Source of the DNA: Bacteroidales bacterium
GTDB taxonomy: Bacteria > Bacteroidota > Bacteroidia > Bacteroidales > UBA1715
Direction of reading: 5' to 3'
Assembly: GCA_024402335.1 (NCBI GenBank)
Contig: JAKSTZ010000006.1
Location: 27,382 to 91,381 of the forward strand
Length of the DNA: 64,000 nt
Shown here in pieces: positions 27,544 to 36,652 of this stretch. The position numbers and the translations under genes were made by a program. The notes under the pieces are model-generated. The model was not told the origin of the DNA, made no database searches, and worked only from the letters and a program-made list of their open reading frames with translations. The first letter of the stretch is position 1. Each line of letters begins with the position of its first letter.

Positions 27544-28772
27544 CAGAACATCAATATTCAACAAAATCTGTTAGAGCGATAAAGTTGCTCTATTTCTTGT
27601 TATATGTTGGTATGGCGGCATGGTCAACGCAGTTTTATGCGTTTTTGGAACGTGATCGTGCGTTAACTGGGGTTCAAATTGGCTTTATTGCAGCTGTTCA
27701 GCAAGTTAACAATTTAATTGTGTTGCCAATATGGGGGATGATATGTGATAGGTATGGTAAACGTCGGATTTTTCTTGTACTACTTGCAATTGCGGCATTA
27801 TTGATAGAAGGATTTTTATATACAGGAAGTTTTTGGTTTTATCTCGGCTTTATAATATTGTTTACTTCTTTGTATAATCCTCTGGCTGCTTTGGTTGATA
27901 CATTTGCTTTGGAAAAAAATAATCAAAGTGTTGTGCATTCTTCATACGGAGCTATGCGTTTGTGGGCTTCGTTTGGTTGGGCTGTATCGTCTTTTGGAAC
28001 GGGGTTTCTTATAAAGCAGTTAGGATTATCGTTTGGGGTGATATTTCCTGTTACTACAATTTTCTTTGTATTGTCGTGGATAGTGGCCTTTTTTTCAATT
28101 AGTAAGAAACATGAAGTAAAAACTAGTAAATCTCCTTCGTTTCGTACTTTATTTGAATTATTACTAAATAATAAAAAACTATTATTGTTTTTCTTGTTCT
28201 GTTTTGTCTATTACATTTTCAATGCACCAATTTTGAATATGATAAATATTTATTATTCAGAAATTTGTGCTAAATATTATCCAGAACTATCTGAAGTGGA
28301 TTTGAATGCACGGATAGGTTTTATTGTTGGTTTGGCGTTTGCTTTACAATCTTTTTGTGAGTTGCCATTTATGTTGTATGCGAATAAAATTGTAGAACGA
28401 TTTGGAACAAAAAAAGTCATTTTTTTCACTTTGTTCGTTGCAGCGTTACGTATGTTCTTGTATGGCATGTCTTCAAATCCATGGTTCTCTGTTGTTGTCG
28501 GATCTTTGCATGGTGTAACATTAGGTTTGTTTTGGGCGGCGGCAATAGGTTATGTTCATAGCTTGGTTCCTGTAGATCAATGTTCAACCGGGCAGATGTT
28601 GTTCAATACGTTCTTGGCATTGGGAACGTGTTTAGGTAACTTGGTTACTGGAACAATGAAAGATACAATTTCATTACAATCGGGAATGCAGATGAATGCT
28701 TTGTTGATTGTTTTATTAATTTTGGGCGGAATATTGGTGAATCGTTATTTAAAGTTTAATGGTAAAATGTAA
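27537..28772 (+). CDS. Major facilitator superfamily transporter
   Basis: The 411-residue inner-membrane protein has 12 predicted membrane segments and the MFS loop motif between segments 2 and 3 (GMICDRYGKRR). The N-terminal YVGMAAW..QFYAFLE region and the GLFWAA motif near segment 10 resemble the PPP/HcaT and nucleoside-symporter-like MFS groups. The substrate is unknown. The start overlaps the rlmN end; an in-frame upstream start lies inside rlmN and is unlikely. pdxY-like follows after 6 bases. Confidence 0.88.
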   Translation: MLTEHQYSTKSVRAIKLLYFLLYVGMAAWSTQFYAFLERDRALTGVQIGFIAAVQQVNNLIVLPIWGMICDRYGKRRIFLVLLAIAALLIEGFLYTGSFWFYLGFIILFTSLYNPLAALVDTFALEKNNQSVVHSSYGAMRLWASFGWAVSSFGTGFLIKQLGLSFGVIFPVTTIFFVLSWIVAFFSISKKHEVKTSKSPSFRTLFELLLNNKKLLLFFLFCFVYYIFNAPILNMINIYYSEICAKYYPELSEVDLNARIGFIVGLAFALQSFCELPFMLYANKIVERFGTKKVIFFTLFVAALRMFLYGMSSNPWFSVVVGSLHGVTLGLFWAAAIGYVHSLVPVDQCSTGQMLFNTFLALGTCLGNLVTGTMKDTISLQSGMQMNALLIVLLILGGILVNRYLKFNGKM

Positions 28773-28778
28773 GTTATT

Positions 28779-29606
28779 ATGTCGCATAATAATCAGAAAA
28801 AAATAGCGCTAATAAATGATTTTTGCGGGTTTGGTCGTTGTTCCATAGCAGTGGCATTACCTATAATTTCAAAAATGAAAGTGCAATGTTGTCCATTGCC
28901 AACATCAATATTTTCAAATCATACGGGCTTTCAAAGTTTTTACTATGAGGATTTTACACCTCATATGACTAATTATATAGATGAATGGAAAAAGTTGAAT
29001 CTTTCTTTTTCTGGGATTTGCACAGGCTTTTTAGGGTCGGTTAATCAAATAAAAATCGTTAAAAATTTTATCAGTGAATTTAAGAATAGTGGCACAGTTG
29101 TCATTATTGATCCTGTTATGGGCGACTATGGAAAACCTTATCCGACATATACCGAAGAAATGTGCCAAGGAATGAAGGAATTGGTTCATTTTGCCGATAT
29201 TATAACTCCCAATGTTACCGAAGCTTGTATTTTAACTGATACTCCTTATCAGAGAAATTTTAGTAAATCCGATATTATTTTTTTGGCTCAAAAAATTGCA
29301 AGTAAAGGACCGAAAAAGGTTGTGATTACTGGAGTGCCCCAAAAAAGTTATATAGGTAATTTAGTGTATGAAGAAGGGGTGGAACCTCGTATGATTCGAA
29401 ATCATAAGATAGGAACGGAACGTTCTGGTACGGGAGATATATTTTCAGCTATAGTTGCCGCTGATGCGGTAAATGGTGTCTCTTTTGGTGAGTCGATAGA
29501 AAAAGCATCACATTTTGTGAAAAAATGTATTGCTCGTTCAATAGAATTGGACATTCCTTTGACTGATGGTGTTTGTTTTGAAGAAGTTCTTGATACTTTA
29601 AAATAA
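28779..29606 (+). CDS. Pyridoxal/pyridoxamine kinase (PdxY/PdxK type)
   Basis: The 275-residue ribokinase-fold protein phosphorylates B6 vitamers for the PLP salvage pathway. Signals are the N-terminal NDFCGFGRCSIAV segment, the substrate-site PLPTSIFSNHTG, VIIDPVMGDYGKPY, ITPNVTEA, and the ATP/catalytic loop RSGTGDIFSA with the catalytic Asp. Length and motifs match Bacteroidota and Firmicutes pyridoxamine kinases. It sits between the MFS gene and the radical SAM gene with short gaps. Confidence 0.9.
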   Translation: MSHNNQKKIALINDFCGFGRCSIAVALPIISKMKVQCCPLPTSIFSNHTGFQSFYYEDFTPHMTNYIDEWKKLNLSFSGICTGFLGSVNQIKIVKNFISEFKNSGTVVIIDPVMGDYGKPYPTYTEEMCQGMKELVHFADIITPNVTEACILTDTPYQRNFSKSDIIFLAQKIASKGPKKVVITGVPQKSYIGNLVYEEGVEPRMIRNHKIGTERSGTGDIFSAIVAADAVNGVSFGESIEKASHFVKKCIARSIELDIPLTDGVCFEEVLDTLK

Positions 29607-29613
29607 GAATGGT

Positions 29614-30228
29614 ATGGAAAGAAATATGACAATTTTGTATAAGGTCCACAATAATTTGTATGTGAATCTAACGAATAGATGTTCGGCTTCGTGTGTGTTT
29701 TGTTTACGTCAAACAAGACCGGCAATGGGAGAGGCAGATACATTATGGCTTCAGCATGAGCCAACTTTTGAAGAATTAAAAAATGAATTCTCAAAATTCA
29801 ACGTTGATGAGTATGACGAGGTTGTTTTTTGTGGATATGGTGAGCCGACCGAAGCATTTGATGTTTTGTTGCAGGTTGCAACTTATGTGAAAACTCAGTT
29901 TCATAAACCTATACGAATCAATACGAATGGACATGGCGATCTAATAAATGGCAGATCAATAGCAAAAGAAATGGAAGGATTGATAGATACTTTATCTATC
30001 AGCTTGAATACACCAGATGCAGAAAAATATCATCAATTAGTACGTAGTCGTTTTGGTTTTCAAGCTTATGATGCAATGCTAAATTTTGCACGCGAAGCAA
30101 AAAAATATGTTCCTCATGTAGTATTCACAACAGTTGATACTACGCTTACAAAAGAAGAAGAACAACAGTGCCAAAAAATTTGTGACGATTTAGGTGTTAC
30201 GTATCGAATCCGTCCTTGGGAAGATTAA
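29614..30228 (+). CDS. Radical SAM protein, TatD-associated type
   Basis: The 204-residue protein begins with NNLYVNLTNRCSASCVFC, giving the CxxxCxxC cluster motif. Next come a tryptophan-containing LWLQHEPT segment, the SAM-binding GYGEPTEAFD, and RINTNGHG. This short pattern matches the radical SAM family usually found next to TatD nucleases (TIGR04038). No tatD gene is in this window. The exact reaction is unknown. ATG 29626 (MTILYK) is an equally possible start. Confidence 0.82.
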   Translation: MERNMTILYKVHNNLYVNLTNRCSASCVFCLRQTRPAMGEADTLWLQHEPTFEELKNEFSKFNVDEYDEVVFCGYGEPTEAFDVLLQVATYVKTQFHKPIRINTNGHGDLINGRSIAKEMEGLIDTLSISLNTPDAEKYHQLVRSRFGFQAYDAMLNFAREAKKYVPHVVFTTVDTTLTKEEEQQCQKICDDLGVTYRIRPWED

Positions 30229-30238
30229 TTTTTTGCTT

Positions 30239-30269
30239 TTTGGGGTGATAGAGATAAATCCTATCTTTG
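30239..30269 (+). promoter_or_regulatory. Promoter for engB and the K+/H+ antiporter
   Basis: TTTG at 30239-30242 and TATCTTTG at 30262-30269 are separated by 19 bases, matching the full Bacteroidota -33/-7 promoter. The ATG of engB is 20 bases downstream. Confidence 0.75.
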
Positions 30270-30289
30270 CAAAGAAAATTTGTTGATAT

Positions 30290-30883
30290 ATGGAAATAAA
30301 AGAAGCCTCGTTTGTAAAAAGTGTGACAAATCATACGCAATGTCCAGCTCCTGACAAAAGGGAAATTGCGTTTATTGGTCGTTCTAATGTCGGTAAGTCG
30401 TCTCTTATCAATATGTTATGTGATAATAGAAAACTGGCAAAGACATCTTCTACACCAGGAAAGACGCAAACGATTAATCATTTCATTATCAATAAATCAT
30501 GGTATTTAGTTGATTTGCCAGGATATGGATATGCAAAAGTAAATAAAGGTACACGTCAAAAGTTTGAGGATTTTATTAGTGCATACTTAATCAATCGTCA
30601 GAATCTTGATTGTGTTTTTGTCTTGGTTGATTCCCGTCATGAACCGCACAAAATTGATTTAGAATTTATTCGTTGGTGCGGCGAGAAAGAAATTCCTTTA
30701 GCAATTGTTATGACTAAAGCAGATAAACTAAAACCTGCAGAGTTGGAAAAAAATATTGCTGTTTATCAAGAAACATTATTTCAAGATTGGGCAGAACTTC
30801 CACCTATGTTTATAACGTCGGCGGAAAATCGAATGGGAAAATTAGAATTGTTGGAATATATAGGTTCTATTGTAGAAGAATAA
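30290..30883 (+). CDS. engB: Ribosome biogenesis GTPase EngB (YihA/YsxC)
   Basis: The 197-residue GTPase helps assemble the large ribosomal subunit. G motifs: G1 GRSNVGKSS at about 30-38, G2 Thr in STPGKTQ, G3 DLPGYG near 75, G4 TKAD near 142, and G5 SAE. The length is standard. The next gene begins at the base after its stop codon, so translation is probably coupled. Confidence 0.96.
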   Translation: MEIKEASFVKSVTNHTQCPAPDKREIAFIGRSNVGKSSLINMLCDNRKLAKTSSTPGKTQTINHFIINKSWYLVDLPGYGYAKVNKGTRQKFEDFISAYLINRQNLDCVFVLVDSRHEPHKIDLEFIRWCGEKEIPLAIVMTKADKLKPAELEKNIAVYQETLFQDWAELPPMFITSAENRMGKLELLEYIGSIVEE

Positions 30884-32377
30884 ATGCAAATAGAATTAAT
30901 ACTTCTTTTATTATCTATTTTATTCTTTGCCAGTATAATAGCTGACAAAGCTGGCTATCGATTGGGTGTTCCTTCGTTGTTGTTATTTCTTGTAGTAGGA
31001 ATGCTATTCGGTAGTGATGGATTGGGCATAGAGTTCGATAATGTATCTATGGCTCAAACAGTTGGTACTATTGCATTGTGTGTTATATTATTCTCTGGTG
31101 GAATGGATACCAATATTAATGAGATTCGTCCTGTTCTATATAAAGGTCTAGTTCTTTCTACTCTTGGAGTACTCTTAACAACGTTTTTTACTGGGTTTTC
31201 TATATGGTGGCTTTTGCAGTATTTTGGTGTGGAAAATAAATTAAGCTTAACCACTGCATTATTGCTGGGGGCAACTATGTCGTCAACTGATTCGGCTTCT
31301 GTCTTTTCTATTTTGCGTGCCAAAGGATTACGATTGAAAAATAGTTTAAAACCGACTTTGGAATTGGAAAGTGGTAGTAATGACCCGATGGCTTATGTTT
31401 TGACTATCACGTTGCTGGAAATTATTCAGCATGATGCTGAACCAAACTATATTGCAGCTATTTTTATGGTTGTAATACAGCTCGTTATAGGTGCTTTGAT
31501 GGGCTATGGACTTGGAAAGCTAATAGTTTTGTTGGTAAATAAAGTTGACATAAAAAATGATTCTTTATATCCGATTTTGGTACTGTCAAGTTGTATATTT
31601 ATCTTTTCCTCAACGTATTTTCTTCAAGGAAACTGTTACTTGGCGGTATATATTGGTGGGTTGGTAATTGGAAATAGTAAATTTGTTCACAAAAATTCTA
31701 CTATAAAGTTTTTCGATGGTCTTACTTGGTTGTTTCAATTGAGTATGTTCTTGATATTGGGATTACTTGTAGAACCGCATAAGTTAATACCTGTAATAGT
31801 TCCAGGATTGATTATTAGTGCGATAATGATATTAATTAGTCGCCCTTTGAGTGTGTTTATCTGTTTGCTGCCATTTCGAAATATGAATTATCGAGACAAA
31901 CTTTTTGTTTCATGGGTTGGTTTGCGGGGCGCTGTACCTATAATTTTTGCGATTATGAGTTTGGAAGCAGATATTCCACAAGCTGGTTTAATCTTTAATA
32001 TTGTTTTTTTCTGTACGTTAGTTTCACTTGTTGTTCAAGGAACATCATTGCCGAAAGTTGCAAAAATGCTTCATCTGACAAATACTCCTACAGGCTTACG
32101 TAAGCCAAAGAATTTCGATATTGACTTGCCGGAAGAAATAAAATCTACCACAACTGAAATAACAATTACTGCAAGTATGCTACAACAAGGCAATCGTCTT
32201 ATGAATATTGGTTTGCCAGAAAAAACTCTTGCGATTATGGTTCGAAGGGGAACGGGTTATTTTGTTCCGACAGGAAAATCGGTTCTAAAAGAAAACGATA
32301 CATTGTTGGTTATAACCGATAATGCAGAACATTTAGCTGAGTTATATCCAATTGTTGATGAGTCTTTAAAAGAATAA
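30884..32377 (+). CDS. Potassium/proton antiporter, CPA1 family with TrkA-C domain
   Basis: The 497-residue protein has about twelve membrane segments (residues 1-390) of the Na+/H+ exchanger fold, with the ion-site segment LESGSNDPMAYVL carrying the conserved Asp. A cytosolic TrkA_C-like ligand-binding domain follows (about 420-495). This matches NhaP2/CvrA-type K+/H+ antiporters, where RCK domains gate transport in response to nucleotides. The ATG directly follows the engB stop. A bidirectional terminator lies at its end. Confidence 0.9.
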   Translation: MQIELILLLLSILFFASIIADKAGYRLGVPSLLLFLVVGMLFGSDGLGIEFDNVSMAQTVGTIALCVILFSGGMDTNINEIRPVLYKGLVLSTLGVLLTTFFTGFSIWWLLQYFGVENKLSLTTALLLGATMSSTDSASVFSILRAKGLRLKNSLKPTLELESGSNDPMAYVLTITLLEIIQHDAEPNYIAAIFMVVIQLVIGALMGYGLGKLIVLLVNKVDIKNDSLYPILVLSSCIFIFSSTYFLQGNCYLAVYIGGLVIGNSKFVHKNSTIKFFDGLTWLFQLSMFLILGLLVEPHKLIPVIVPGLIISAIMILISRPLSVFICLLPFRNMNYRDKLFVSWVGLRGAVPIIFAIMSLEADIPQAGLIFNIVFFCTLVSLVVQGTSLPKVAKMLHLTNTPTGLRKPKNFDIDLPEEIKSTTTEITITASMLQQGNRLMNIGLPEKTLAIMVRRGTGYFVPTGKSVLKENDTLLVITDNAEHLAELYPIVDESLKE

Positions 32378-32404
32378 AGACGATACTTATTAAGCATCGT
32401 CTTT
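32376..32404. terminator. Bidirectional terminator between the antiporter and the nitroreductase
   Basis: AAAGACGAT (32376-32384) pairs perfectly with ATCGTCTTT (32396-32404), with a small inner CTT/AAG stem. T-rich sequence lies on both outer sides in the relevant orientation, although neither T tract is long. It serves two convergent genes. Confidence 0.7.
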
Positions 32405-32430
32405 ACTTTAATTTAAAAGAAATTCCTTTC

Positions 32431-33087
32431 TTATTTTTTAGGGTTGCCGACAGGATTATTCATTATCGGCAATTGTTGATTTGTCAAACCAAGTATTTTT
32501 CGAATGCCATCGCTATCGTGAGTCGCACGGGGAACGGTAACAAGGCCTACTGCTTGGCAATAAAGATTAATGTTTTCGCTTACGATTCCGGCGTCAACAC
32601 AGCCCATTTGTATAGCTTTCTCGTCGTTTGAACCAAATTTATTGAAATCTATAACCATAAGAAGGGATACAGGAGCTTGTAGAACAAAATCTTGTCTGAA
32701 ACTTGTATTGCCTCCGTTGCCGGCAAGAAGTTCTCGTTGATCACCGTTTACTTTTTTAACAAGTGTATTGTTTTTCGCCATATATTCAAATATACCATCT
32801 TTAGTAAAAACAAATAGACGAATTTCTTGCTTGTTTCGTGCTGTAGGTGCAGTACGGTGATTGTCGTCACGGCTAATACCACAGGCAGCCCAACAAAGAT
32901 TGCTCAATTCTTGTTGTGAAAGTGGAGTAGAAGCAAATTCTCGTGTAGAATGACGAGTGTTCAATGCTTCTATTACCGGCATTGAGTTTGCTTTTTTATT
33001 TGGTTGTGGCAAATTTATTGTTTGTTGTGCAAACGAACTAATACTCATGGTGAGTATAGATAGACATAGGATATGTTTAAGTTTCAT
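32431..33087 (-). CDS. Exported nitroreductase-family protein
   Basis: The 218-residue product has a signal peptide (MKLKHILCL to SFAQ) and then a nitroreductase/SagB-like FMN fold: ALNTRHSTREF (the FMN phosphate-binding Arg-Ser-x-Arg-like motif), LCWAACGISR, and CVDAGIVSENINLYCQA. The export signal is notable, because most nitroreductases are cytosolic; exported members are common in Bacteroidota. The long upstream extension of the frame (to 33192) lies inside the preceding gene and would bury the signal peptide, so 33087 is chosen. It starts 4 bases after the synthase gene. Confidence 0.85.
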   Translation of the reverse strand: MKLKHILCLSILTMSISSFAQQTINLPQPNKKANSMPVIEALNTRHSTREFASTPLSQQELSNLCWAACGISRDDNHRTAPTARNKQEIRLFVFTKDGIFEYMAKNNTLVKKVNGDQRELLAGNGGNTSFRQDFVLQAPVSLLMVIDFNKFGSNDEKAIQMGCVDAGIVSENINLYCQAVGLVTVPRATHDSDGIRKILGLTNQQLPIMNNPVGNPKK

Positions 33088-33091
33088 ATTG

Positions 33092-34603
33092 TTATAATTC
33101 AATAATGTTAAGCATTTTATGTGTTGCCTTGATGGCTGCCGATGTTTGGTCAAGGTCGAGGCCACGCGTTTTGAAAGTTCGTGTTCCGTCATTCCAGGTA
33201 ATTACAGTTTCCACCAATGCATCTGTTTTTCCTCCAGGAGGAATAGTGACAACATAATCTTCAAGTTTTGGTATAATAACATTACGTTGTGCATAGATTT
33301 TATGTAATGCTTTCATAATGGCATCATATTGACCATCGCCAGAAGATGTTTGTTCGTATCGAATACCGTCAATTTTTAAGCTGATAGTTGCTACAGGTTT
33401 TAGTCCCATAACATTACAAACATAGTAGTTTTCTATCTCTACTTTTTCTTCGATTTTTTTATTGTCTAGAAATTCTCGAGCTATGTAATATAAATCTTCG
33501 GTTGTAATTGTCTCTTTTTTATCGCCCAATTCAACAACATGTGCAGTGATATGAGCTTTGGTTTCTGCGTCAAGTTCGAGGCCTAATTCCTGTAGGTTTT
33601 TCTCTATGTTTGCCTTGCCGGATGTTTTTCCTAATGCATACTTTCGTACTCGACCGAAACGTTCTGGCATTAATTCGTTACAGTATAAATTGCCTTTTTT
33701 GTCACCATCGGCGTGGACGCCTGCAGTTTGTGTAAAGACGTTTTCTCCGATTATAGGCATATTTGAAGCAACGCGGATACCGGAAATTGTTTCAACTATC
33801 TTACTGATTTTGTTTAGATAGATTTCTTGTACGGTAGTTTCTAAATTTAGATGGTCTAAAATACAAGGAACAATAGTAGAAAGAGCTGTATTTCCTGCTC
33901 GTTCTCCTAAACCATTTACCGATGTGTGTACGCCATTGAATCCGGCTGTTAATGCTGCAGTTGAATTTGCAACAGCCAATCCGTAGTCGTTATGTCCGTG
34001 AAAATCAAAATGAAGGTTCGGATAGCGTTCACGAATTTCTTTACAGTATTTATAGGTCTCTTTAGGGTATAAAATACCTAATGTATCTGGTAGCATGAAT
34101 CGTTTGATAGATGTCTTTGATAATTCATCTATCATGTAGAATACGAAATCTTTCGAATGACGCATTCCGTTTGACCAGTCTTCCAAATAGACATTCACGC
34201 TAATTCCTAATGTTTCTGCATATGCTATGTTTTCTTTAATGTCGGCTATATGCTCTTCTGGACTTTTTCGTAATTGTCCTTCTAATTGACGTAAAGAACC
34301 TTTACAAAGCAGGTTTAAACATTTTCCGCCAGCTTGATTTATCCAATCAATGGATACGTGTTTGTCAATAAATCCGAGAATCTCGATTTTGTCGATAAAA
34401 CCGGCTGCTTTTGCCCATTGTATAATTTTTGATGCACAATCAAATTCTCCTTTTGAAACTCTGGCTGATGCAATTTCTACTCGATTTACTTTAACTTCGG
34501 TAAGCAAATTTTTGGTGATGGATAACTTTTCCTTGTCGGTAAAAGCCACACCGTTTGTTTGTTCGCCATCACGTAAAGTTGTATCTATTATTTCGACAAA
34601 CAT
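33092..34603 (-). CDS. Alpha-isopropylmalate synthase / citramalate synthase family enzyme
   Basis: The 503-residue enzyme has an HMGL-like TIM-barrel (about 1-270) with the DTTLRDGEQT signature and the metal ligands in FDFHGHND, and the GLGERAGN motif. A LeuA-type regulatory domain (about 365-500) follows. Family members condense acetyl-CoA with a 2-keto acid (2-ketoisovalerate for LeuA, pyruvate for CimA). No leuB, leuC or leuD gene is nearby, so the choice between leucine and citramalate pathways is open. The start MFVEIIDTT is chosen over a 19-codon extension. Confidence 0.88.
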   Translation of the reverse strand: MFVEIIDTTLRDGEQTNGVAFTDKEKLSITKNLLTEVKVNRVEIASARVSKGEFDCASKIIQWAKAAGFIDKIEILGFIDKHVSIDWINQAGGKCLNLLCKGSLRQLEGQLRKSPEEHIADIKENIAYAETLGISVNVYLEDWSNGMRHSKDFVFYMIDELSKTSIKRFMLPDTLGILYPKETYKYCKEIRERYPNLHFDFHGHNDYGLAVANSTAALTAGFNGVHTSVNGLGERAGNTALSTIVPCILDHLNLETTVQEIYLNKISKIVETISGIRVASNMPIIGENVFTQTAGVHADGDKKGNLYCNELMPERFGRVRKYALGKTSGKANIEKNLQELGLELDAETKAHITAHVVELGDKKETITTEDLYYIAREFLDNKKIEEKVEIENYYVCNVMGLKPVATISLKIDGIRYEQTSSGDGQYDAIMKALHKIYAQRNVIIPKLEDYVVTIPPGGKTDALVETVITWNDGTRTFKTRGLDLDQTSAAIKATHKMLNIIEL

Positions 34604-34680
34604 AATGATTCTATTTTGATGCGAAAATACACTTTTTGCTTGACAATCAAAAAGTAACAAATTGCAATTGTTGCAAAATG

Positions 34681-35934
34681 TTAAAAATCTAGTTCTAATG
34701 TTTGTGTTGAATCAGCGGAAATGCCGCCGTTTTTGTAGAAAGAATACAAATTAACAAAGAAAGGTACTGCCTTTTGTGCTAATGCATTAGGGGAATTGAG
34801 CAACATAGCCATTGCTATTTGTTTGCTTGGCCAAACCATGACTTCAGCTCTGTATCCTTGTACGTATCCACCATGGTATAGAATTTTTTCTCCATTATAG
34901 GTAAAAACACGCCATCCTAAACCATAGTCCTTTGATTCAAGTTTGGGACCCCAATATTTTGCTTTAGTTGGTTGTACGTTAATGTATGGTGTGCCAATGT
35001 TTTCTATAACATTATGGGAAACTATGTCTGGAGAATATCCTTGAATAGCAATGAGCCATTTGCTTAAGTCGGTAATACTAGCATTTACACCTGCGGCAGG
35101 TGCCGTTTGGTAATATCTGGTATTTAAGCTGCATACTTTATAGGTAAGTGTTTTTGCCGAAATCATTTTGTGCGGATATGCATAGTTTTTCGATGCCACA
35201 AATCCACTAAATCCAATTGAAGCGTCTTTCATTCCTAATGGGTTGAAAATAAATTCTGACATTAGGTTGGCATAAGTCATTTTAGTTCGTAGTTGTAATA
35301 CGGTATCTAATAAGCTAAAAATAACATTTTGATAAGCATATCGTTCTCCTGGTTTTGCATCAATTTTTGCAACATATAGTTTCTGATAGATTTGGTTATA
35401 TGATAAACCACTTTCTACATACGGGTCAAATGAATATCCAAGTAATCCGGATGTGTGGCTGAGAACATTTCGTAATGTTACATGCTCTTGGTTGTATGTT
35501 TTAGATAGTTTTAGACTAGGAAGATAAGTTATGATAGGAGTATCAAGATCTATAATTTCACGTTCCGCCATTTTTGCTCCTAATACACCAGCAAATCCTT
35601 TTGAAACTGAGGCTAAACGGAAACGAGTGTGTACGTCAACAGAGTCGTGTGTACCAACTTTTTTTACACCGTATGGTTTGCAAAATACAGTCTGACCTTT
35701 GTATACAATAGTTAATGCTCCACCAACAGAATGAAGTGAATCAAATTGTGATTGAAAGAAATCAGCATACGTATTTACAAAATCAATAACCTCTGCGCTA
35801 TGATCTACTGTGTCTATCTTTTGAGGAATTGGTTTAAAATCAGTGATATAGGCACCTCTTTGTGTCTGTAAAGTGTAGCCGATATAACCAGCCAACAAAA
35901 TAACGCTTAGTGTGATTATGTGCCTAAATCTCAT
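34681..35934 (-). CDS. Serine hydrolase of the beta-lactamase/class C (EstB) family
   Basis: The 417-residue product has an N-terminal hydrophobic signal or anchor (about 6-23), then a class C beta-lactamase fold. Active-site motifs are SVSK (Ser-x-x-Lys, near 109), YQN (Tyr-x-Asn, near 200), and HGG in place of KTG near 345 (YHGGYVQGYR). Such exported proteins are usually esterases or D-Ala-peptidases rather than antibiotic-degrading enzymes. The substrate is unknown. It is a separate unit 77 bases before the synthase gene. Confidence 0.87.
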   Translation of the reverse strand: MRFRHIITLSVILLAGYIGYTLQTQRGAYITDFKPIPQKIDTVDHSAEVIDFVNTYADFFQSQFDSLHSVGGALTIVYKGQTVFCKPYGVKKVGTHDSVDVHTRFRLASVSKGFAGVLGAKMAEREIIDLDTPIITYLPSLKLSKTYNQEHVTLRNVLSHTSGLLGYSFDPYVESGLSYNQIYQKLYVAKIDAKPGERYAYQNVIFSLLDTVLQLRTKMTYANLMSEFIFNPLGMKDASIGFSGFVASKNYAYPHKMISAKTLTYKVCSLNTRYYQTAPAAGVNASITDLSKWLIAIQGYSPDIVSHNVIENIGTPYINVQPTKAKYWGPKLESKDYGLGWRVFTYNGEKILYHGGYVQGYRAEVMVWPSKQIAMAMLLNSPNALAQKAVPFFVNLYSFYKNGGISADSTQTLELDF

Positions 35935-36033
35935 TGTATTAAATTCCTATTGCAAAGGTCTAAAAAAAATATCACTATCAAATATATAGATGATTAATGT
36001 TTGGTAAGTTTTCAACTACATATAAACACAAAA

Positions 36034-36062
36034 AAAGCATCAATATTGTGTATTGATGCTTT
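36034..36062 (-). terminator. Terminator after the lipoprotein/barrel pair
   Basis: A perfect 12-bp stem (36034-36045 with 36051-36062, AAAGCATCAATA and TATTGATGCTTT) with a 5-base loop is followed, reading leftward, by TTT and further T-rich sequence. It ends the transcript of the lipoprotein gene at 36085. Confidence 0.88.
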
Positions 36063-36084
36063 AAAATTGAAACAATCTATATTG

Positions 36085-36630
36085 TTATTTTTCGTAGGCA
36101 GGTAGGCGGTAAATTGTATATTTTATAGCATATTTACCATTGCTGTCTGTTTTTTCTGAAACAATAACAGGTTCTTCGATAGCTGCAGACTTTGTAATGT
36201 TTCTAGAATTGTTAGTATCTTCTTCTGTGCGTCTTACTATTTCATGAGTGAAGTCTATTTCACCGTCAGGGAAGAGCATTACATCAAAAAATACATCTTT
36301 GTCAGCATCTCTACCGTCTCTACCATGAGTACGACCATATTCGCCTTCGATTTCAAAGATTTCTATATCAACTGAATAAGGAACAACTACTGTGCTATGC
36401 GAATGTTCGTATTCGTATTCGAAGTTGATAGTGTAAATTCCAGGTCTTGTCTTATAATAAGTGTCCCATTTGAAGCTTGTTGGAACAGCGCCGCCTGCGT
36501 CAACATAGGATGGTTCTTCGTTAGACCAATTCAATCGTAGGAAAGCATCACCTGGTAGGCCGTCTTCGCCGATGTTGCATGCTGTAAAGAATGCAATAGA
36601 TGCGCATAATAAAATAACTAGTTTCTTCAT
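36085..36630 (-). CDS. Lipoprotein of unknown function
   Basis: The 181-residue product has a lipoprotein signal (MKKLVILLC to FFTAC). The mature part starts with NIGEDGLPGDAF, has a Tyr-rich beta segment with YEYEHSHSTV and an RDGRDADKD acidic patch around 105. It starts 22 bases after the barrel gene, so the two probably form an outer-membrane pair. I do not recognise the family. Confidence 0.65.
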   Translation of the reverse strand: MKKLVILLCASIAFFTACNIGEDGLPGDAFLRLNWSNEEPSYVDAGGAVPTSFKWDTYYKTRPGIYTINFEYEYEHSHSTVVVPYSVDIEIFEIEGEYGRTHGRDGRDADKDVFFDVMLFPDGEIDFTHEIVRRTEEDTNNSRNITKSAAIEEPVIVSEKTDSNGKYAIKYTIYRLPAYEK

Positions 36631-36652
36631 AACAAATGTTTTTTATTGGAAA

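Noticed and set aside
34681..35934. Serine hydrolase considered as a class C antibiotic beta-lactamase
   Set aside because: The KTG motif is HGG, and the overall pattern fits esterase/peptidase-type EstB proteins; no resistance role can be claimed.
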